Shown: positions 20,242 through 33,161, numbered from the stretch's first letter. The stretch is 64,000 nucleotides of DNA from Sphingomonas sp. Leaf343 (GCF_001423765.1 NZ_LMPG01000001.1:440073-504072), one strand, 5' to 3'. Numbers and translations are program-made. Notes: generated by a model not told the origin, from the letters alone.

Positions 20242-22557
20242 GTGACTGCTTCCGCCGCCCTCCGGGCGCTGCTCCTGCTCACCGCCGCCACCGGCGCGAC
20301 CGCCGTCCATGCTCAGGAGGCGGCACCGGCCGCTCCCGCCGCGCAGGACGACAGCCTGGGCGACATCGTCGTCACCGCCGAGCGTCGGTCCGAGAACACG
20401 TTGCGCGTGCCGGTATCGGTCGGTGTCGTGTCGGGCGACACTCTGCGCGACTATACGTCGGGCGGCGACGACACGCTGCTGTCGCTGTCGGGCCGCGTGC
20501 CCAGCCTGTATATCGAATCGACCACGGGCCGCATCTTCCCGCGCTTCTACATCCGCGGTCTGGGCAACATCGACTTCTATCTCGGCGCGTCGCAGCCGGT
20601 GTCGATCATCCAGGACGATGTCGTGCTGGAGCACGTCGTGCTGAAGTCGAACCCGGTGTACGACGTACAACAGGTGGAGGTGCTGCGCGGGCCGCAGGGT
20701 TCGCTGTTCGGCCGCAACACCACCGCCGGCATCATCAAGTTCGACACGTTCAAGCCGACGCAGACGTTCGACAGCCGCGCGAGCGCGTCGGTCGGCACCT
20801 ATGGCTCGGTCAATCTGGACGCGGGCGTCGGCGGGCCGCTGATCGCCGACGTGCTGGCGTTCCGGCTGTCGACGCTGATCCAGCACCGCGAGAACTGGGT
20901 CGACAACAGGTTCGCCGGCACCAGCGCGGACTCCACCGCGACTCCGCGCAAGAATGCGATGGGCGGCTATGACGATCGCAACGTCCGGTTGCAGTTGCTG
21001 CTGACGCCGGGGTCGGACTTCTCGGTCGACCTGTCGGGCCATGCGCGTTGGTATGACGGCACGTCGACGCTGTTCCACCGTGCCGCGCTGGTCAAGGGAT
21101 CGAACGACGTGTCGCGTGAGCCGCGCGGCAGCGTCGCCTATGACGAGGCGCGCGACAATCCGCAGTCGTATGACACGTTCGGCGGATCGGTGCGGGCGGC
21201 CTATGACTTCGGGGCGGCGACGCTGACCTCGATCACCGCATACGAAACGACGTCCGGCTACAGCCGCGGCGATACGGACGGCGGCGCGGGCGCGAACTTC
21301 CCGGTGCGCGGCGTCGCCAACGGTTTCGGCCAGTCGCAGGGCCAGATTCGCGATCTCGACCAGTGGACGCAGGAAGTGCGGCTGGCGAGCAACGGCGATG
21401 GGCCGTTCCGCTGGCAGGTCGGCGGCATGTATTTCGACAGCCGCGACATCACCGACTTCTACCAGCGCACGTTCTTCCTGACGACGGCGGCGCGCAACCC
21501 CAACAACTGGGTGCGCCTGCATGACGTGAATACGTCGTGGGCGGGCTTCGGGCAGGTCAGCTACATGATCGACCGGCTGACGCTGACCGCCGGTGGCCGC
21601 GTGACGGAGGACAAGAAGCGCACGCAGTTGCTGAAGACGGTGCTGAGCGCGACCGGCGTGAACCAGTATCCCGCGACGGGCCGACGCGACGTGACGCTGA
21701 AGGATACGCAGCCGAGCTGGGATTTCAGCACCCTGTATGCGGCCAGCGACGATGTCAGCCTCTATTCGCGCGTCGCCCGCGGCTTCCGCGGACCGACGAT
21801 CCAGGGCCGGTCGGCGGTGTTCAACACCGACTTCACAACGGCGGATTCGGAGACGATCCTGTCCTGGGAGACGGGCGTGAAGACGCGCCTGCTGAACAAT
21901 ACGCTGAGCCTGAACGCGACGGTTTTCGGCTACCGCGTCAAGGACATCCAGCTGAACGGTAACGACGTGTTCGGCAACGGCATCCTGTTCAACGCGCGCC
22001 GCGCCGACGCTTACGGCGTGGAGGCGGATGCGACGTGGCGGCCGGTGCGCAACGTCACTTTGGGGCTGGGCGGAAGCTGGCTGCACAGCGAGATCAAGGA
22101 TAGGGGTGCCGAGACGCAGATCTGCGCGCTGAACAGCGTCGTCGTCTGCACGCCGTCCGCGCCGGTGCGCTCGGTGCCGGGGGCGTTCGGGCCGGTCTAT
22201 CTGGTCAAGATCGACGGCGAGCCGTTGCCGAATGCGCCCGAGTACAACGTCAACGTCAACGCGCGGTTCGACCAGCCGCTGGGCAATGGCGGGCGCGCGT
22301 TCGTCGCGGGCGACTTCAACATCCAGGGCTATACCCAGTTCGTCCTCTACAAGACCGCCGAGTTCACCTCGAACGGCAACTTCGAGGGCGGGCTGAAGGT
22401 CGGGTACAGCGCGCCCGGCGACGCGTATGAGCTGGCGGTGTTCGCCCGCAACATCACGAACGAGAAGAACCTGAAGGGCGTGATCGAGAACTACATGGCC
22501 GCGGTCTTCAACGAGCCGCGGATCATCGGCATTTCGCTGTCGGGCAAGTTCCGCTGA
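20242..22557 (+). CDS. TonB-dependent outer-membrane receptor
   Basis: 771 residues from GTG 20242 with AAGGG ahead. Signal peptide to AVHAQEA, then a TonB box-like DIVVTAERR, the plug domain (VPVSVGVVSGDTL, FYIRGLGNIDFY, VEVLRGPQGSLFGRNTTAGIIKF) and a 22-stranded barrel. It resembles the sphingomonad receptors whose ligands are siderophores, carbohydrates or aromatic compounds; no substrate gene is adjacent. The protein ends SGKFR, so the usual terminal Phe is followed by an Arg. The 95 bases after it hold an imperfect hairpin but no clear terminator. Confidence 0.95.
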   Translation: MTASAALRALLLLTAATGATAVHAQEAAPAAPAAQDDSLGDIVVTAERRSENTLRVPVSVGVVSGDTLRDYTSGGDDTLLSLSGRVPSLYIESTTGRIFPRFYIRGLGNIDFYLGASQPVSIIQDDVVLEHVVLKSNPVYDVQQVEVLRGPQGSLFGRNTTAGIIKFDTFKPTQTFDSRASASVGTYGSVNLDAGVGGPLIADVLAFRLSTLIQHRENWVDNRFAGTSADSTATPRKNAMGGYDDRNVRLQLLLTPGSDFSVDLSGHARWYDGTSTLFHRAALVKGSNDVSREPRGSVAYDEARDNPQSYDTFGGSVRAAYDFGAATLTSITAYETTSGYSRGDTDGGAGANFPVRGVANGFGQSQGQIRDLDQWTQEVRLASNGDGPFRWQVGGMYFDSRDITDFYQRTFFLTTAARNPNNWVRLHDVNTSWAGFGQVSYMIDRLTLTAGGRVTEDKKRTQLLKTVLSATGVNQYPATGRRDVTLKDTQPSWDFSTLYAASDDVSLYSRVARGFRGPTIQGRSAVFNTDFTTADSETILSWETGVKTRLLNNTLSLNATVFGYRVKDIQLNGNDVFGNGILFNARRADAYGVEADATWRPVRNVTLGLGGSWLHSEIKDRGAETQICALNSVVVCTPSAPVRSVPGAFGPVYLVKIDGEPLPNAPEYNVNVNARFDQPLGNGGRAFVAGDFNIQGYTQFVLYKTAEFTSNGNFEGGLKVGYSAPGDAYELAVFARNITNEKNLKGVIENYMAAVFNEPRIIGISLSGKFR

Positions 22558-22652
22558 TCGGCTGAAGCTGGCCGCCGGGTCGTTCCGTTCCGTAGCGGGA
22601 CAGCGCGATCCGGCGGGTGTTTCCTTAACTCCGGCCGAGGCATGGCCATGTC

Positions 22653-23291
22653 ATGACTTGGCGCAGGATCGCAGCATGGACCGGAGTCGGCCTGCCCCTC
22701 GCGGGTGGGTTGGCTCTGGCGGTCTGGCCTGAGCCGGCGGTGCCGAAGCAGAAACCCGTCTCGGTGCAACGCGCGCCCGAGACGGTGATGGCGGCCCCTC
22801 GACCTGCCCCGCCACCGAACGAAGCACCCTATGTCGTCAAGCGCGTGCTGGATGTCGCCAGCCCGATGAAGTTCGGCGAGTGGCATTGGGACGAGAAAGG
22901 CGCGCCCGCGACCGGCGAGATCGTCATCACCGTCGATCTGGAGGCGCAGGTGCTCAGCGTCTTTCGCGACGGGTACGAGATCGGCACCGCCGTGGCGCTG
23001 TACGGGGCGGACGTGAAGCCGACGCCGCTCGGCGTGTTCAAGGTCAGCCAGCGCGACGCGGACCACGTGTCGAATCTCTACGACGCACCGATGCCGTACA
23101 TGCTGCGCCTGACCAACGACGGCGTGTCGATCCATGGATCGAACGTGCAGGCGGGGTTTATGACGCATGGTTGCGTCGGAGTCCCCACCGCCTTTGCGAA
23201 GAAGCTGTTCGCGGTCACCAAGCTGGGTACGAAGGTGATCGTCACCCGTGGCGAGATGCTGGACGTCGGCGGCGCGATCACCGCCGCCTGA
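22653..23291 (+). CDS. Exported L,D-transpeptidase (YkuD domain)
   Basis: 212 residues with an N-terminal membrane anchor (about residues 9-25) and a proline-rich stretch. The YkuD domain starts at IVITVDLEAQVLSVFRDG. The catalytic motif is SIHGSN followed by MTHGCVGVP, with Cys174 as nucleophile and the His two positions before it. Such enzymes make 3-3 peptidoglycan crosslinks or attach proteins to peptidoglycan in the periplasm. It lies between a TonB receptor and the LytS/LytTR pair, all envelope-related. Confidence 0.93.
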   Translation: MTWRRIAAWTGVGLPLAGGLALAVWPEPAVPKQKPVSVQRAPETVMAAPRPAPPPNEAPYVVKRVLDVASPMKFGEWHWDEKGAPATGEIVITVDLEAQVLSVFRDGYEIGTAVALYGADVKPTPLGVFKVSQRDADHVSNLYDAPMPYMLRLTNDGVSIHGSNVQAGFMTHGCVGVPTAFAKKLFAVTKLGTKVIVTRGEMLDVGGAITAA

Positions 23292-23303
23292 CCGCCGATC
23301 GTT

Positions 23304-24113
23304 CTAGTGGACGAACCGCGCAACCACGTCGCGGTAGCTGCGGCTGACCTTCACCTGCGCGCCGGAGCCCAAGACCAGGAAACATTCGCCGTTGGTATGC
23401 GGCTTGACCTGCTTGACGAGGTCGAGGTTGACGATCGTCGAACGGTGCACGCGCTGGAAGCGGCGCGGGTCGAGGCGTTTTTCCAGATCCTTCATCGTCT
23501 CGCGCAGGATCAGCGTGTTGTCGCCGGTGTAGATGCACATGTAATCGCCCGCCGCGTCGATGCGCTCGATCGTATCGACGTCGACCCGGAAGATCTGGCC
23601 GCGATCCTTGATGTTGATGAGCTTTTCGAACCGGTTCGACGCCAGATCGGCGCTGCCGCCGTCGGTGATGTCTGCCGCCGCGGCAGCCTCGGGAGCGTGC
23701 TCGGCGAGCACTTCCTTCAGCCGATCGACTTCCTCCGCACCGCGCTTTTCGGACAGGCGCTGGCGGACGCGGTCGAGCGTGTCGGCGAGGCGGCTCTCCT
23801 CCACCGGCTTCATCAGATAATCGACCGCCTGAGCCTCGAACGCGCGCAGGGCGTGGTCGCTATAGGCGGTGACGAACACGAACAGCGGCGGTTCGACCTC
23901 CATCAGGCCCTGCACCACCGAGAAGCCGTCGAAACCGGGCATCTGGATGTCGAGGAAGACGAGGTCCGGCTTGTGGGTCTTGATGGCGCGGATCGCTTCG
24001 CGCCCGTTCATGCACTTCTCGACGATCTGCACATCGTCGAAAGCCTGGAGGCGAAGCTCCAGCCCCTGAATGGCAAGGGGCTCGTCGTCGACGAGGATGG
24101 TGCGAATGGTCAT
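23304..24113 (-). CDS. LytTR-family response regulator
   Basis: 269 residues. The receiver domain (1-120) has the acidic pair DDE at 9-11, phosphoacceptor Asp55 (LVFLDIQMPG), Thr (FVTAYSDHAL) and Lys (YLMKPVEES). A linker of about 40 residues leads to a LytTR DNA-binding domain (about 165-265) with FQRVHRSTIVNLDLVKQV. It acts as a transcription factor phosphorylated by the sensor encoded directly upstream, whose stop it overlaps by four bases. The target promoters are unknown; the neighbouring transpeptidase is a candidate. Confidence 0.95.
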   Translation of the reverse strand: MTIRTILVDDEPLAIQGLELRLQAFDDVQIVEKCMNGREAIRAIKTHKPDLVFLDIQMPGFDGFSVVQGLMEVEPPLFVFVTAYSDHALRAFEAQAVDYLMKPVEESRLADTLDRVRQRLSEKRGAEEVDRLKEVLAEHAPEAAAAADITDGGSADLASNRFEKLINIKDRGQIFRVDVDTIERIDAAGDYMCIYTGDNTLILRETMKDLEKRLDPRRFQRVHRSTIVNLDLVKQVKPHTNGECFLVLGSGAQVKVSRSYRDVVARFVH

Positions 24114-25228
24114 GCGGCCTCTCTGTTCACGTCTTCCAGCTGGTACGGGATCTCGATCTCGACCGAGAAACCGCCGGCGGGTGTCGAGCGCGTCTCGAAA
24201 CGCTGGTGGGGCCCATAGGCCTGAACCAGACGCTCCCGTATATTGGTGAGCCCGACACCGGTTGAAAGGCTTGGACTGATCCGCGCCTCATGCAAGCCGG
24301 GGCCGGTATCGGATACGCCGATCTGCACCCGTTCCCCGGCGAGCCGCACCGTGACGCAGATTTCCGCGCCTTCCTCCTGCGGGGTCACGGCATATTTGAT
24401 CGCGTTCTCGACCAGCGGTTGCAGCAACAGCGAGGGCAGGCGACCCCGCTCCGCGCGCGGATCGATGTCGAACTTCGGACGCAGCCGATCTTCGAACCGC
24501 ATCTTCTCGATTTCGAGATAGAGCTTCAGCTGCTCGACCTCCTGCGCGATCGTGACGTGCGCGGTCGGCTCGTTCGCCAGCGTGTAGCGGAGGAAGGACG
24601 ACAGCCGCGACAGCATCGCGTTGGCGCGCTCGGTCTGTTTCAGCAGGACCAGCGTGGAGATGGAATTGAGCGTGTTGAACAGGAAATGCGGGTTCAACTG
24701 GTAGCGCAGCATCGCCAGCTGCGCCGAGGACGCCTGTAGCTCCAGCGCGCGCAACTCGTCGATCTGCTGTTCCAGGATCAGGAAGAAGTTGATCGCGTAG
24801 TAGAGCGCGGACCAGCCGGCGAGCACCGTGAAGTACAGGAAGCTGTAGCCCAGCACGCGGGTGACATCGATCGACGCCGTCGCGGTCTGGATGAAGGACC
24901 AGGTGAAGGCTTGCAGCGTCGCGTAGAGAGCGACGGCCGCGAGCAGCGTGACGATGCTGAGCGGAACGCCGGTGATGCGCGGCAGGCGGCGATAGGCACC
25001 ATAGAAGGTCGAGAGCAGCAGCGTGATGCAATAGCCGACGATCGCCTCGACGATGATCGGGATGATGATCTGGAGCTGCAGGCCGTTGAAGCTGGCCGAC
25101 ACGCCGCGCAGCAGCAGATACCCCCCCCAGCCGACCGCCTGCAGCGTCCAGAAGGCACGGGCCTTGTTCTCGAAAAAGGGGCGGACGTTGATGGTCCGGC
25201 CGGCGGAGGGGGCGGTTAGCGAAGCCAC
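24110..25228 (-). CDS. LytS/YehU-type membrane sensor histidine kinase
   Basis: About 372 residues from GTG 25226-25228; a TTG 36 bases upstream is the other candidate start. Four or so membrane helices (GWGGYLLLRG, IIIPIIVEAIVGYCITLLL, LSIVTLLAAVALYATL and the FLYFTVLAGWSALYYA region) precede the His_kinase domain with YQLNPHFLFNTLNSI, where His is the phosphorylation site. A HATPase domain follows, LLLQPLVENAIKYAV and VSDTGPGL. No extracellular sensor domain is evident, so the membrane part probably senses the signal. Operon with the LytTR regulator. Confidence 0.92.
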   Translation of the reverse strand: MASLTAPSAGRTINVRPFFENKARAFWTLQAVGWGGYLLLRGVSASFNGLQLQIIIPIIVEAIVGYCITLLLSTFYGAYRRLPRITGVPLSIVTLLAAVALYATLQAFTWSFIQTATASIDVTRVLGYSFLYFTVLAGWSALYYAINFFLILEQQIDELRALELQASSAQLAMLRYQLNPHFLFNTLNSISTLVLLKQTERANAMLSRLSSFLRYTLANEPTAHVTIAQEVEQLKLYLEIEKMRFEDRLRPKFDIDPRAERGRLPSLLLQPLVENAIKYAVTPQEEGAEICVTVRLAGERVQIGVSDTGPGLHEARISPSLSTGVGLTNIRERLVQAYGPHQRFETRSTPAGGFSVEIEIPYQLEDVNREAA

Positions 25229-25301
25229 GCGGCGGCTTCTACACGGGCGCGCGGGGCGGTGCAAAGCGCGGGAAGCGGGTTCAACGAGAAGGTGCCAAAC
25301 G

Positions 25302-25340
25302 AAAAGGGCCGCCGCGATCCCGAAGGTTCGCGGCGGCCCC
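25302..25340 (-). terminator. Intrinsic terminator of the Oar-like receptor gene
   Basis: On the minus strand a 12-bp G+C-rich stem (arms 25328-25339 and 25306-25317) with a 10-base loop is followed by TTTTCGTTT. It lies 23 bases after the receptor stop. The structure, loop size and T-run fit a rho-independent terminator. Confidence 0.85.
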
Positions 25341-25362
25341 GTTCAGGTCGATCGGGTGCCGA

Positions 25363-28300
25363 TCAGAAGGTGAAGCGCGCACCGACCCGGATCGCGTAGA
25401 GCGACTGGCGGGCATAGATCGTGTCCGTCGGCGCCGTGTTCGGCGCGAGGTAACGATACTGGGCGCAGGCCTGGCTGGAGTTGGTGATCGGCGTGGCCGT
25501 GGTGCCGGTCGCGACCGGGGTCGCCAGGCACTGCACGCGAACCGCGGGGATGGTGTACGGGAAGGTGTATTCCCGGATCTGGCCCCAGTTCTTGTTCAGC
25601 AGGTTGGTGACATTCTCGATGTCGCCGAAGATCTCGAACCGCGAGCCGAACAGGCCGGTCGGGATCTGCTGCGCGACATGCAGATCGATGCGGGTGAACC
25701 ACTTCGAATTGAACGCGTTGCGCGGCGCGATCTTGCCGCGATACTTGGACAGGCCGCTCGATTCGATCAGCGCGTTGAACGTGTCGCGGACCGACTCCGC
25801 AGACTGCGTCACCACGCCGGCCGAATTGACCGTCGAGCCATAGCTCACGCGCGGATCGTCGATGCCGGTCGGTACGTACAGCAGGTAGCGGGTCGACGAC
25901 AGCACGGTGCCGAACACCGGGCTCCGCGCGTTCGACGTATCCTGCATCGTATAGCTGTACGGACGGCCGATGCGGGTTTCGCCGAACAGCGCGAACGTCG
26001 TCTTGTAATCGCCGAAGAAGGCGTGGTCGAAGGTCAGGTTGTACTTGATGTTATACTTCACCTGATCGTTCGAGATGCCGTAGGCCGCGCCATTGGCATC
26101 GAGGAACGCACCGTTGCCATAGTTGGAGTTGGCGGTCGACGAGGTCGCCGGCGCCTGATCCTTGATGTCCTGGTAGGTGAAGCTGGCACCCGCCGACAGG
26201 CCGAAGTCGAACGTCTTGTCGGCGCGGGCGACCGCGACATAGCTGCGGCCCTTCTTGGTGTTGGTCAGCAGCAGGTCGTAATTGGTGTCGGCGAAGTTCG
26301 TGATCGACGAATAGCGTGCGCGGCCGTCCGGCGTCAGCAGGCCGTTGGCACGGACGCGCGCATCGGTGAAGAACACTTGATTGCGCACGGCCGAGTAGAA
26401 CAGGTCGGCCCCGAAGTTGATGCCGCCCAGCGCGTCCGGCGCATAGTCGAACGACAGCGTGCTGCGCCACTGCGACGGCAGCTTGAAGTTGGGGTCGAGC
26501 GCGTTGACCAGCGCCGGCGAGGTGGTCGACCCCGTCAGGCTCTGGAGGTAGGTGTTGACCGCCCCCGGAATGGCCGTGCCGTTGACGTTGGTCAACGCAG
26601 CCTGACCGATCGTCGCGGCCGCGCCGCCGGTCTGCGACGGCACCGTGTAGCCACCGTCATTGTTCTGGCGGATGTCGACCGAGTTGGACAGGAAGCCGGT
26701 GTTCGAGAAGCTGTTGGACACGTACACGTCCGGCGAGCCGCCCGAGAAAATGCCGACGCCGCCCCGGACGCTGAGATCGTCGATCGGCTTCAGCTCGAAA
26801 CCGATGCGCGGCTGCACCACGCCACGGCCGCTGATATACGCCTGATTGGTGAAGCCCAGCCGGTTGGTGAAGCTGGTGTTCGCCGCCGGCCGGCTGTTGC
26901 CGCCGTACATGTCGTAGCGGATGCCGTAATCGAGCGTGAACCAGTCGGTGACGCGCCAGTTGTCCTGGATACCGAAGGCATAGGACTGATAGCGGAAGCG
27001 CGCGGCGGCATCGTCCGGCACCAGCGACGGGACGGCATTCTGATAGCGCAGGCGCTGTGCATTGCCGGCCGCGAAGTCGGCGATCGAGTCGAAATAATAG
27101 TCGCCCGCGCTACGCTGCAGGAACTGGTTGAAGATCTTCGTATCCTGGAAATCGGCGAAGATGCGCAGATCGTGATCGTCGCGGCTCAGGCGAGCCTGCA
27201 CCAGACCGCCATAGGTGCGGCTGGTCAGTGCGTTCGACTGGCGCGAGATGTCCGGGCCGAGATAGACCGAGGCATAGCCGGGGGCGCAGGCGGTGGACGC
27301 CGCCGCCCCCTGCGAGCCGGGGTTTGCACGGTCCGACGTTGGTGCGGCGCAGACCTGGAACTGGGCGAAGCCGCGGCCGAGGATCGGGTCCTGCCCGCGC
27401 TTGTAATCCTTGTAGAAGGCGCGGACTTCGGTCGAGAACTCGTCGGACCAGTCGCTGTTCAGCTGGAACACGCCGGTGTGCAGCCGGTTCGATGCGACAT
27501 ATCCGTTCGATTCGAGGCCAAGGCTGGGGGCCGTGGTCGAGGCGTTCTGGTTGAAGCGGATCGAGTCCTTCGTATACAGATACGTCAGCGAGGCGCGCTG
27601 CGTGTCGGACAGATTGGCGTCGATGCGCGCCGCCAGACGATCGTCCTTGTCCTGCGAATTGCTCAGCACGCCGCCGGCGTCATAGCCATAGCGAGACTGG
27701 GCGATCGAGGTGATCTGGTTGACCACCGCGTCCGTCAGGTTGCCGCCCGCGATCGCGGTCGACGGGATGACGGTGCCCGCATTGGTTTCGGCCGTGCCCT
27801 CCGGGATCGGCGTGCCGGCGCGGATGCGCTCACCGGCGACCATGAAGAACAGCTTGTCCTTGATGATCGGACCGGCAAGCTGTGCGCCGTAATTCTCGAT
27901 CTTGAAGTTCGGCAGCGTGACGCGGCCGGTGGGAACGCCCGGGCCAGCCTTGGTCTTCTTGCCGGTCAGTTCATCCGACGAATAGCTGTAGAAGCCGGTG
28001 CCGTGGAAGCTGTTGGTGCCCGACTTCAGGATGGCGTTGATCGCGCCACCCTGGAAATTGCCCTCGCGCACGTCATACGGCGCGACCTTGGTCTGGAACT
28101 GGCCGATGGCGTCGAGCGGGATCGGGCTGCGGCGCGTCGGCAGGCCGTCCGGGTTCAGGCCGAAATTGTCGGTGACGGGCACACCGTCCACCGAGAAGCG
28201 GTTGAAGCGGGCATTCTGGCCGGCGAACGACACCGCGCGACCGCCGCTGGGCGTATCGTCGAGGCGGGCGAACGGATCGCGGCGCATCAGGTCGCGGACG

Positions 28301-28761
28301 TCGCGGTTGATCGTGGCGACATTGGCGATATCCGCGGCGGTCAGGACGGTTGCGGGTCCCATCGACTGCGTGCCCGCGCCGGCGATCGACGATGCGGTGA
28401 CGACGATGTCGCCGCCCGCATCCGCGCCCGCAAGGGCCAGTTCGACAGGTACGTCATAAGGCTGGGCGATGACGGTGTAGATGTCGGTGACGGTCGCGCC
28501 CTGATACCCGTCGGCGGCGACCGCAACGGTGAAGGGGCCGCCCACGCGCAGGCCGCTGAGGTTGAACGAGCCGTCCGTGCCGGTCACGGTTTCCGCGGTG
28601 GTGCCCGACGGCACGTTCGTTACGGTGACGCGGGCGCCCGCGACGGCCGTTCCGCCGCTGGTGACGGTGCCACGCACGACGGTCGTAGTTTCCTGCGCCA
28701 TGGCGCCCATCGGCGCGATCAGCGCAACGGCAGCCGCGCCCAGGAAAAGATGGTTCCGCAT
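25363..28761 (-). CDS. Oar-like TonB-dependent receptor with N-terminal CarboxypepD_reg domain
   Basis: 1132 residues from ATG 28759-28761. Signal peptide to APMGAMAQE, then a transthyretin-like CarboxypepD_reg domain (VRGTVTSGGTAVAGARVTV to about residue 105), a plug with DIVVTAS and RFSVDGVPV, and a very long barrel ending GARFTF, the expected terminal Phe. Oar-type receptors take up large substrates such as peptides, or serve protein secretion. A second ATG at 28788 would add nine residues. The gene ends in a clear intrinsic terminator. Confidence 0.94.
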   Translation of the reverse strand: MRNHLFLGAAAVALIAPMGAMAQETTTVVRGTVTSGGTAVAGARVTVTNVPSGTTAETVTGTDGSFNLSGLRVGGPFTVAVAADGYQGATVTDIYTVIAQPYDVPVELALAGADAGGDIVVTASSIAGAGTQSMGPATVLTAADIANVATINRDVRDLMRRDPFARLDDTPSGGRAVSFAGQNARFNRFSVDGVPVTDNFGLNPDGLPTRRSPIPLDAIGQFQTKVAPYDVREGNFQGGAINAILKSGTNSFHGTGFYSYSSDELTGKKTKAGPGVPTGRVTLPNFKIENYGAQLAGPIIKDKLFFMVAGERIRAGTPIPEGTAETNAGTVIPSTAIAGGNLTDAVVNQITSIAQSRYGYDAGGVLSNSQDKDDRLAARIDANLSDTQRASLTYLYTKDSIRFNQNASTTAPSLGLESNGYVASNRLHTGVFQLNSDWSDEFSTEVRAFYKDYKRGQDPILGRGFAQFQVCAAPTSDRANPGSQGAAASTACAPGYASVYLGPDISRQSNALTSRTYGGLVQARLSRDDHDLRIFADFQDTKIFNQFLQRSAGDYYFDSIADFAAGNAQRLRYQNAVPSLVPDDAAARFRYQSYAFGIQDNWRVTDWFTLDYGIRYDMYGGNSRPAANTSFTNRLGFTNQAYISGRGVVQPRIGFELKPIDDLSVRGGVGIFSGGSPDVYVSNSFSNTGFLSNSVDIRQNNDGGYTVPSQTGGAAATIGQAALTNVNGTAIPGAVNTYLQSLTGSTTSPALVNALDPNFKLPSQWRSTLSFDYAPDALGGINFGADLFYSAVRNQVFFTDARVRANGLLTPDGRARYSSITNFADTNYDLLLTNTKKGRSYVAVARADKTFDFGLSAGASFTYQDIKDQAPATSSTANSNYGNGAFLDANGAAYGISNDQVKYNIKYNLTFDHAFFGDYKTTFALFGETRIGRPYSYTMQDTSNARSPVFGTVLSSTRYLLYVPTGIDDPRVSYGSTVNSAGVVTQSAESVRDTFNALIESSGLSKYRGKIAPRNAFNSKWFTRIDLHVAQQIPTGLFGSRFEIFGDIENVTNLLNKNWGQIREYTFPYTIPAVRVQCLATPVATGTTATPITNSSQACAQYRYLAPNTAPTDTIYARQSLYAIRVGARFTF

Positions 28762-28935
28762 CAGAAAATGTCCCCTTGGAGAGCTCATGCTCCGGTCAGC
28801 GGTCGTTACCGCTTCGATCCGCGCCCTGCGGCAGGATTATGACGCTTCGGTGACAGATGCGAGATGGTTCCAAGGCTTTGAAAATTCTGTCGTGTTGCGT
28901 TGCAAAACGGCAACGCTGCTGACCCGTGCAGCGGC

Positions 28936-31227
<2,292 letters not shown>

Positions 31228-31231
<4 letters not shown>

Positions 31232-32886
31232 GCGGTTTCCAGCAGGCGGTCGGCCTGCGCGCGCGCCTCGTCGGTGATCGTCGCGCCGGACAGCATGCGC
31301 GCGATCTCCTCGCGCCGCTCGTCCTCGTCCAGATGGCGGACGCCGGTGCGGGTGACGGTCCCGTCGGACGATTTGGCGATCAGCAGATGCGCCGCGCCCC
31401 GCGCCGCCACCTGCGGACTGTGCGTGACGACCAGCAACTGCGTACTCTCCGCCAGCCGCGCCAGCCGCTCGCCGATCGCGGAGGCGACCGCGCCACCGAC
31501 GCCGCGATCGATCTCGTCGAACACCATCGTCGCCGCGCCACCCGTTTCGGCCAACGCGACCTTCAGCGCGAGGATGAAGCGCGACAGCTCGCCACCCGAT
31601 GCGATCTTGGTCAGCGGCGCGAAGGGCGCGCCGGGGTTGGTCGAAATCTCGAACTCCACGCGGTCGCGGCCGGCGGCGGACCAGCCCTCCGCCGGGACTT
31701 CCGCGACGACGGTCCTGAAGCGCGCGGCGTCCAGCTTGAGCGGCGCGAGTTCGTTCGCGACCGCCACGTCGAGCCGGGTGGCGGCGGCACGACGCTGGCC
31801 GGACAGGATCGCGGCGGCGGCATCATAGGCAGCGTGGGCCTTCGTCACGGCGGCTTGCAACGTGGCGATCCCACCTTCGCCCGCCTCCAGCCGCTCCAGC
31901 CGGGCGGCGAGGTCGTCGGCCAGCGCGGCGAGATCGTCGGGCTGGACGCGGTGCTTGCGCGCCATCGCGCGCAGTTCGAACAGGCGCGTCTCGTCGTCCT
32001 CCAGCGCGCGGGGATCGTAGGACAGCGCCGTGCGCGCCTCGCGCAGGCTGTCCTCGGCGGCGTCCGCTTCGGTCACCGCGCGATCGACCGCGGCCAGCGC
32101 GTCGGCGAGCGCAGGGTGATCGGCGGCGACCCGCTCCAGCACGCGGGCGGCCTGACGCAGCTTGGCGAGGCCGCCGTCCGACCCCTCCAGATGCGCGTCG
32201 ATCGCGGCGAGGTCGTCCGCCACCTTCTCCGCGCGCTGCATCGACCGGCGCTTGTCGGCCAGCGCTTCCTCCTCACCGGGTTCGGGGGCGAGCGTCCGAA
32301 GCTCGCCGACCGCATGTTCCAGCCACTCGCGGTCGCGCGCTGCCGTCTCGATCTCGGCACGGGCGGCCGTCAGCGCCGCCTCCGCCTCCCGGTACGCGGA
32401 CCATGCGCGGGTCGCATCGCCCGTATCGACGCGGCCGAACGCATCGAGCAAGGCACGGTGGCCGCGCGGATTGAGCAGGCCGCGGTCGTCGTGCTGTCCG
32501 TGGATCTCGACCAGCCGCGGCGCGATCTCGCGCAGCAGGGTCGCGGAGGCGGGCTGGTTGTTGACGAAGGCGCGACTGCCGCCGTCCGCCTTGACGATGC
32601 GGCGGATCAGCAGCGGCTCGCCCGGCTCCACCTCGACACCATTGTCGTCGAGCAGCGCGGCAATGTCGGAGGCGGGCGGCTCGAAACTGGCGGTCACCAC
32701 CGCCTGCGCCGCACCGTGCCGCACCAGACCGCTATCGCCGCGACCCCCGAGCGCAAGGCCGAGCGCATCGAGCAGGATCGACTTGCCGGCGCCGGTCTCG
32801 CCGGTCAGGACGCCGAGCCCCGGCCCGAAATCGAGGTCCAGCGCCTCGATCAGCACGACGTCGCGGATGGAAAGGGCGGTCAGCAT
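31228..32886 (-). CDS. recN: DNA repair protein RecN
   Basis: 552 residues, an SMC-like ATPase acting in double-strand-break repair. The N-terminal MLTALSIRDVVLIEALDLDFGPGLGVL leads into Walker A TGETGAGKS. The middle is two coiled-coil arms (about residues 160-360) and the C-terminal half holds the signature SGGELSRFILALK and Walker B MVFDEIDRGVGG. It is transcribed ahead of the 52-residue gene and ligA. Confidence 0.97.
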
Positions 32887-33161
32887 CTGCGGTGCTGTTT
32901 AGTGCGGCTTGGCGGGGAATTGAACCGCTTATGTTCCGGTGGGCGCGCTCCGGGGATACGCGAAGAGGTTTGCTTCATGCAGAGGCGCAGATAAGGGTGG
33001 GGCTTGCTGGCCGGCGAAGGTGACGATCGTGCAGGATCGAAACGAGCTCGCTACGCCGCGGCGGATCCTCTCCGCTCCCCGCAACACTGCGCGGGATCGA
33101 TTGCATATCCCACTCTCCGCCATGCGGGAACGACCACGGCATGACATGAAATCAGGCTGCC

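Noticed and set aside
25678..28842. Open frame of 1054 codons on the plus strand opposite the Oar-like receptor
   Set aside because: Antisense shadow of a well-supported TonB-dependent receptor, with Arg/Val-rich composition and no recognisable domain.
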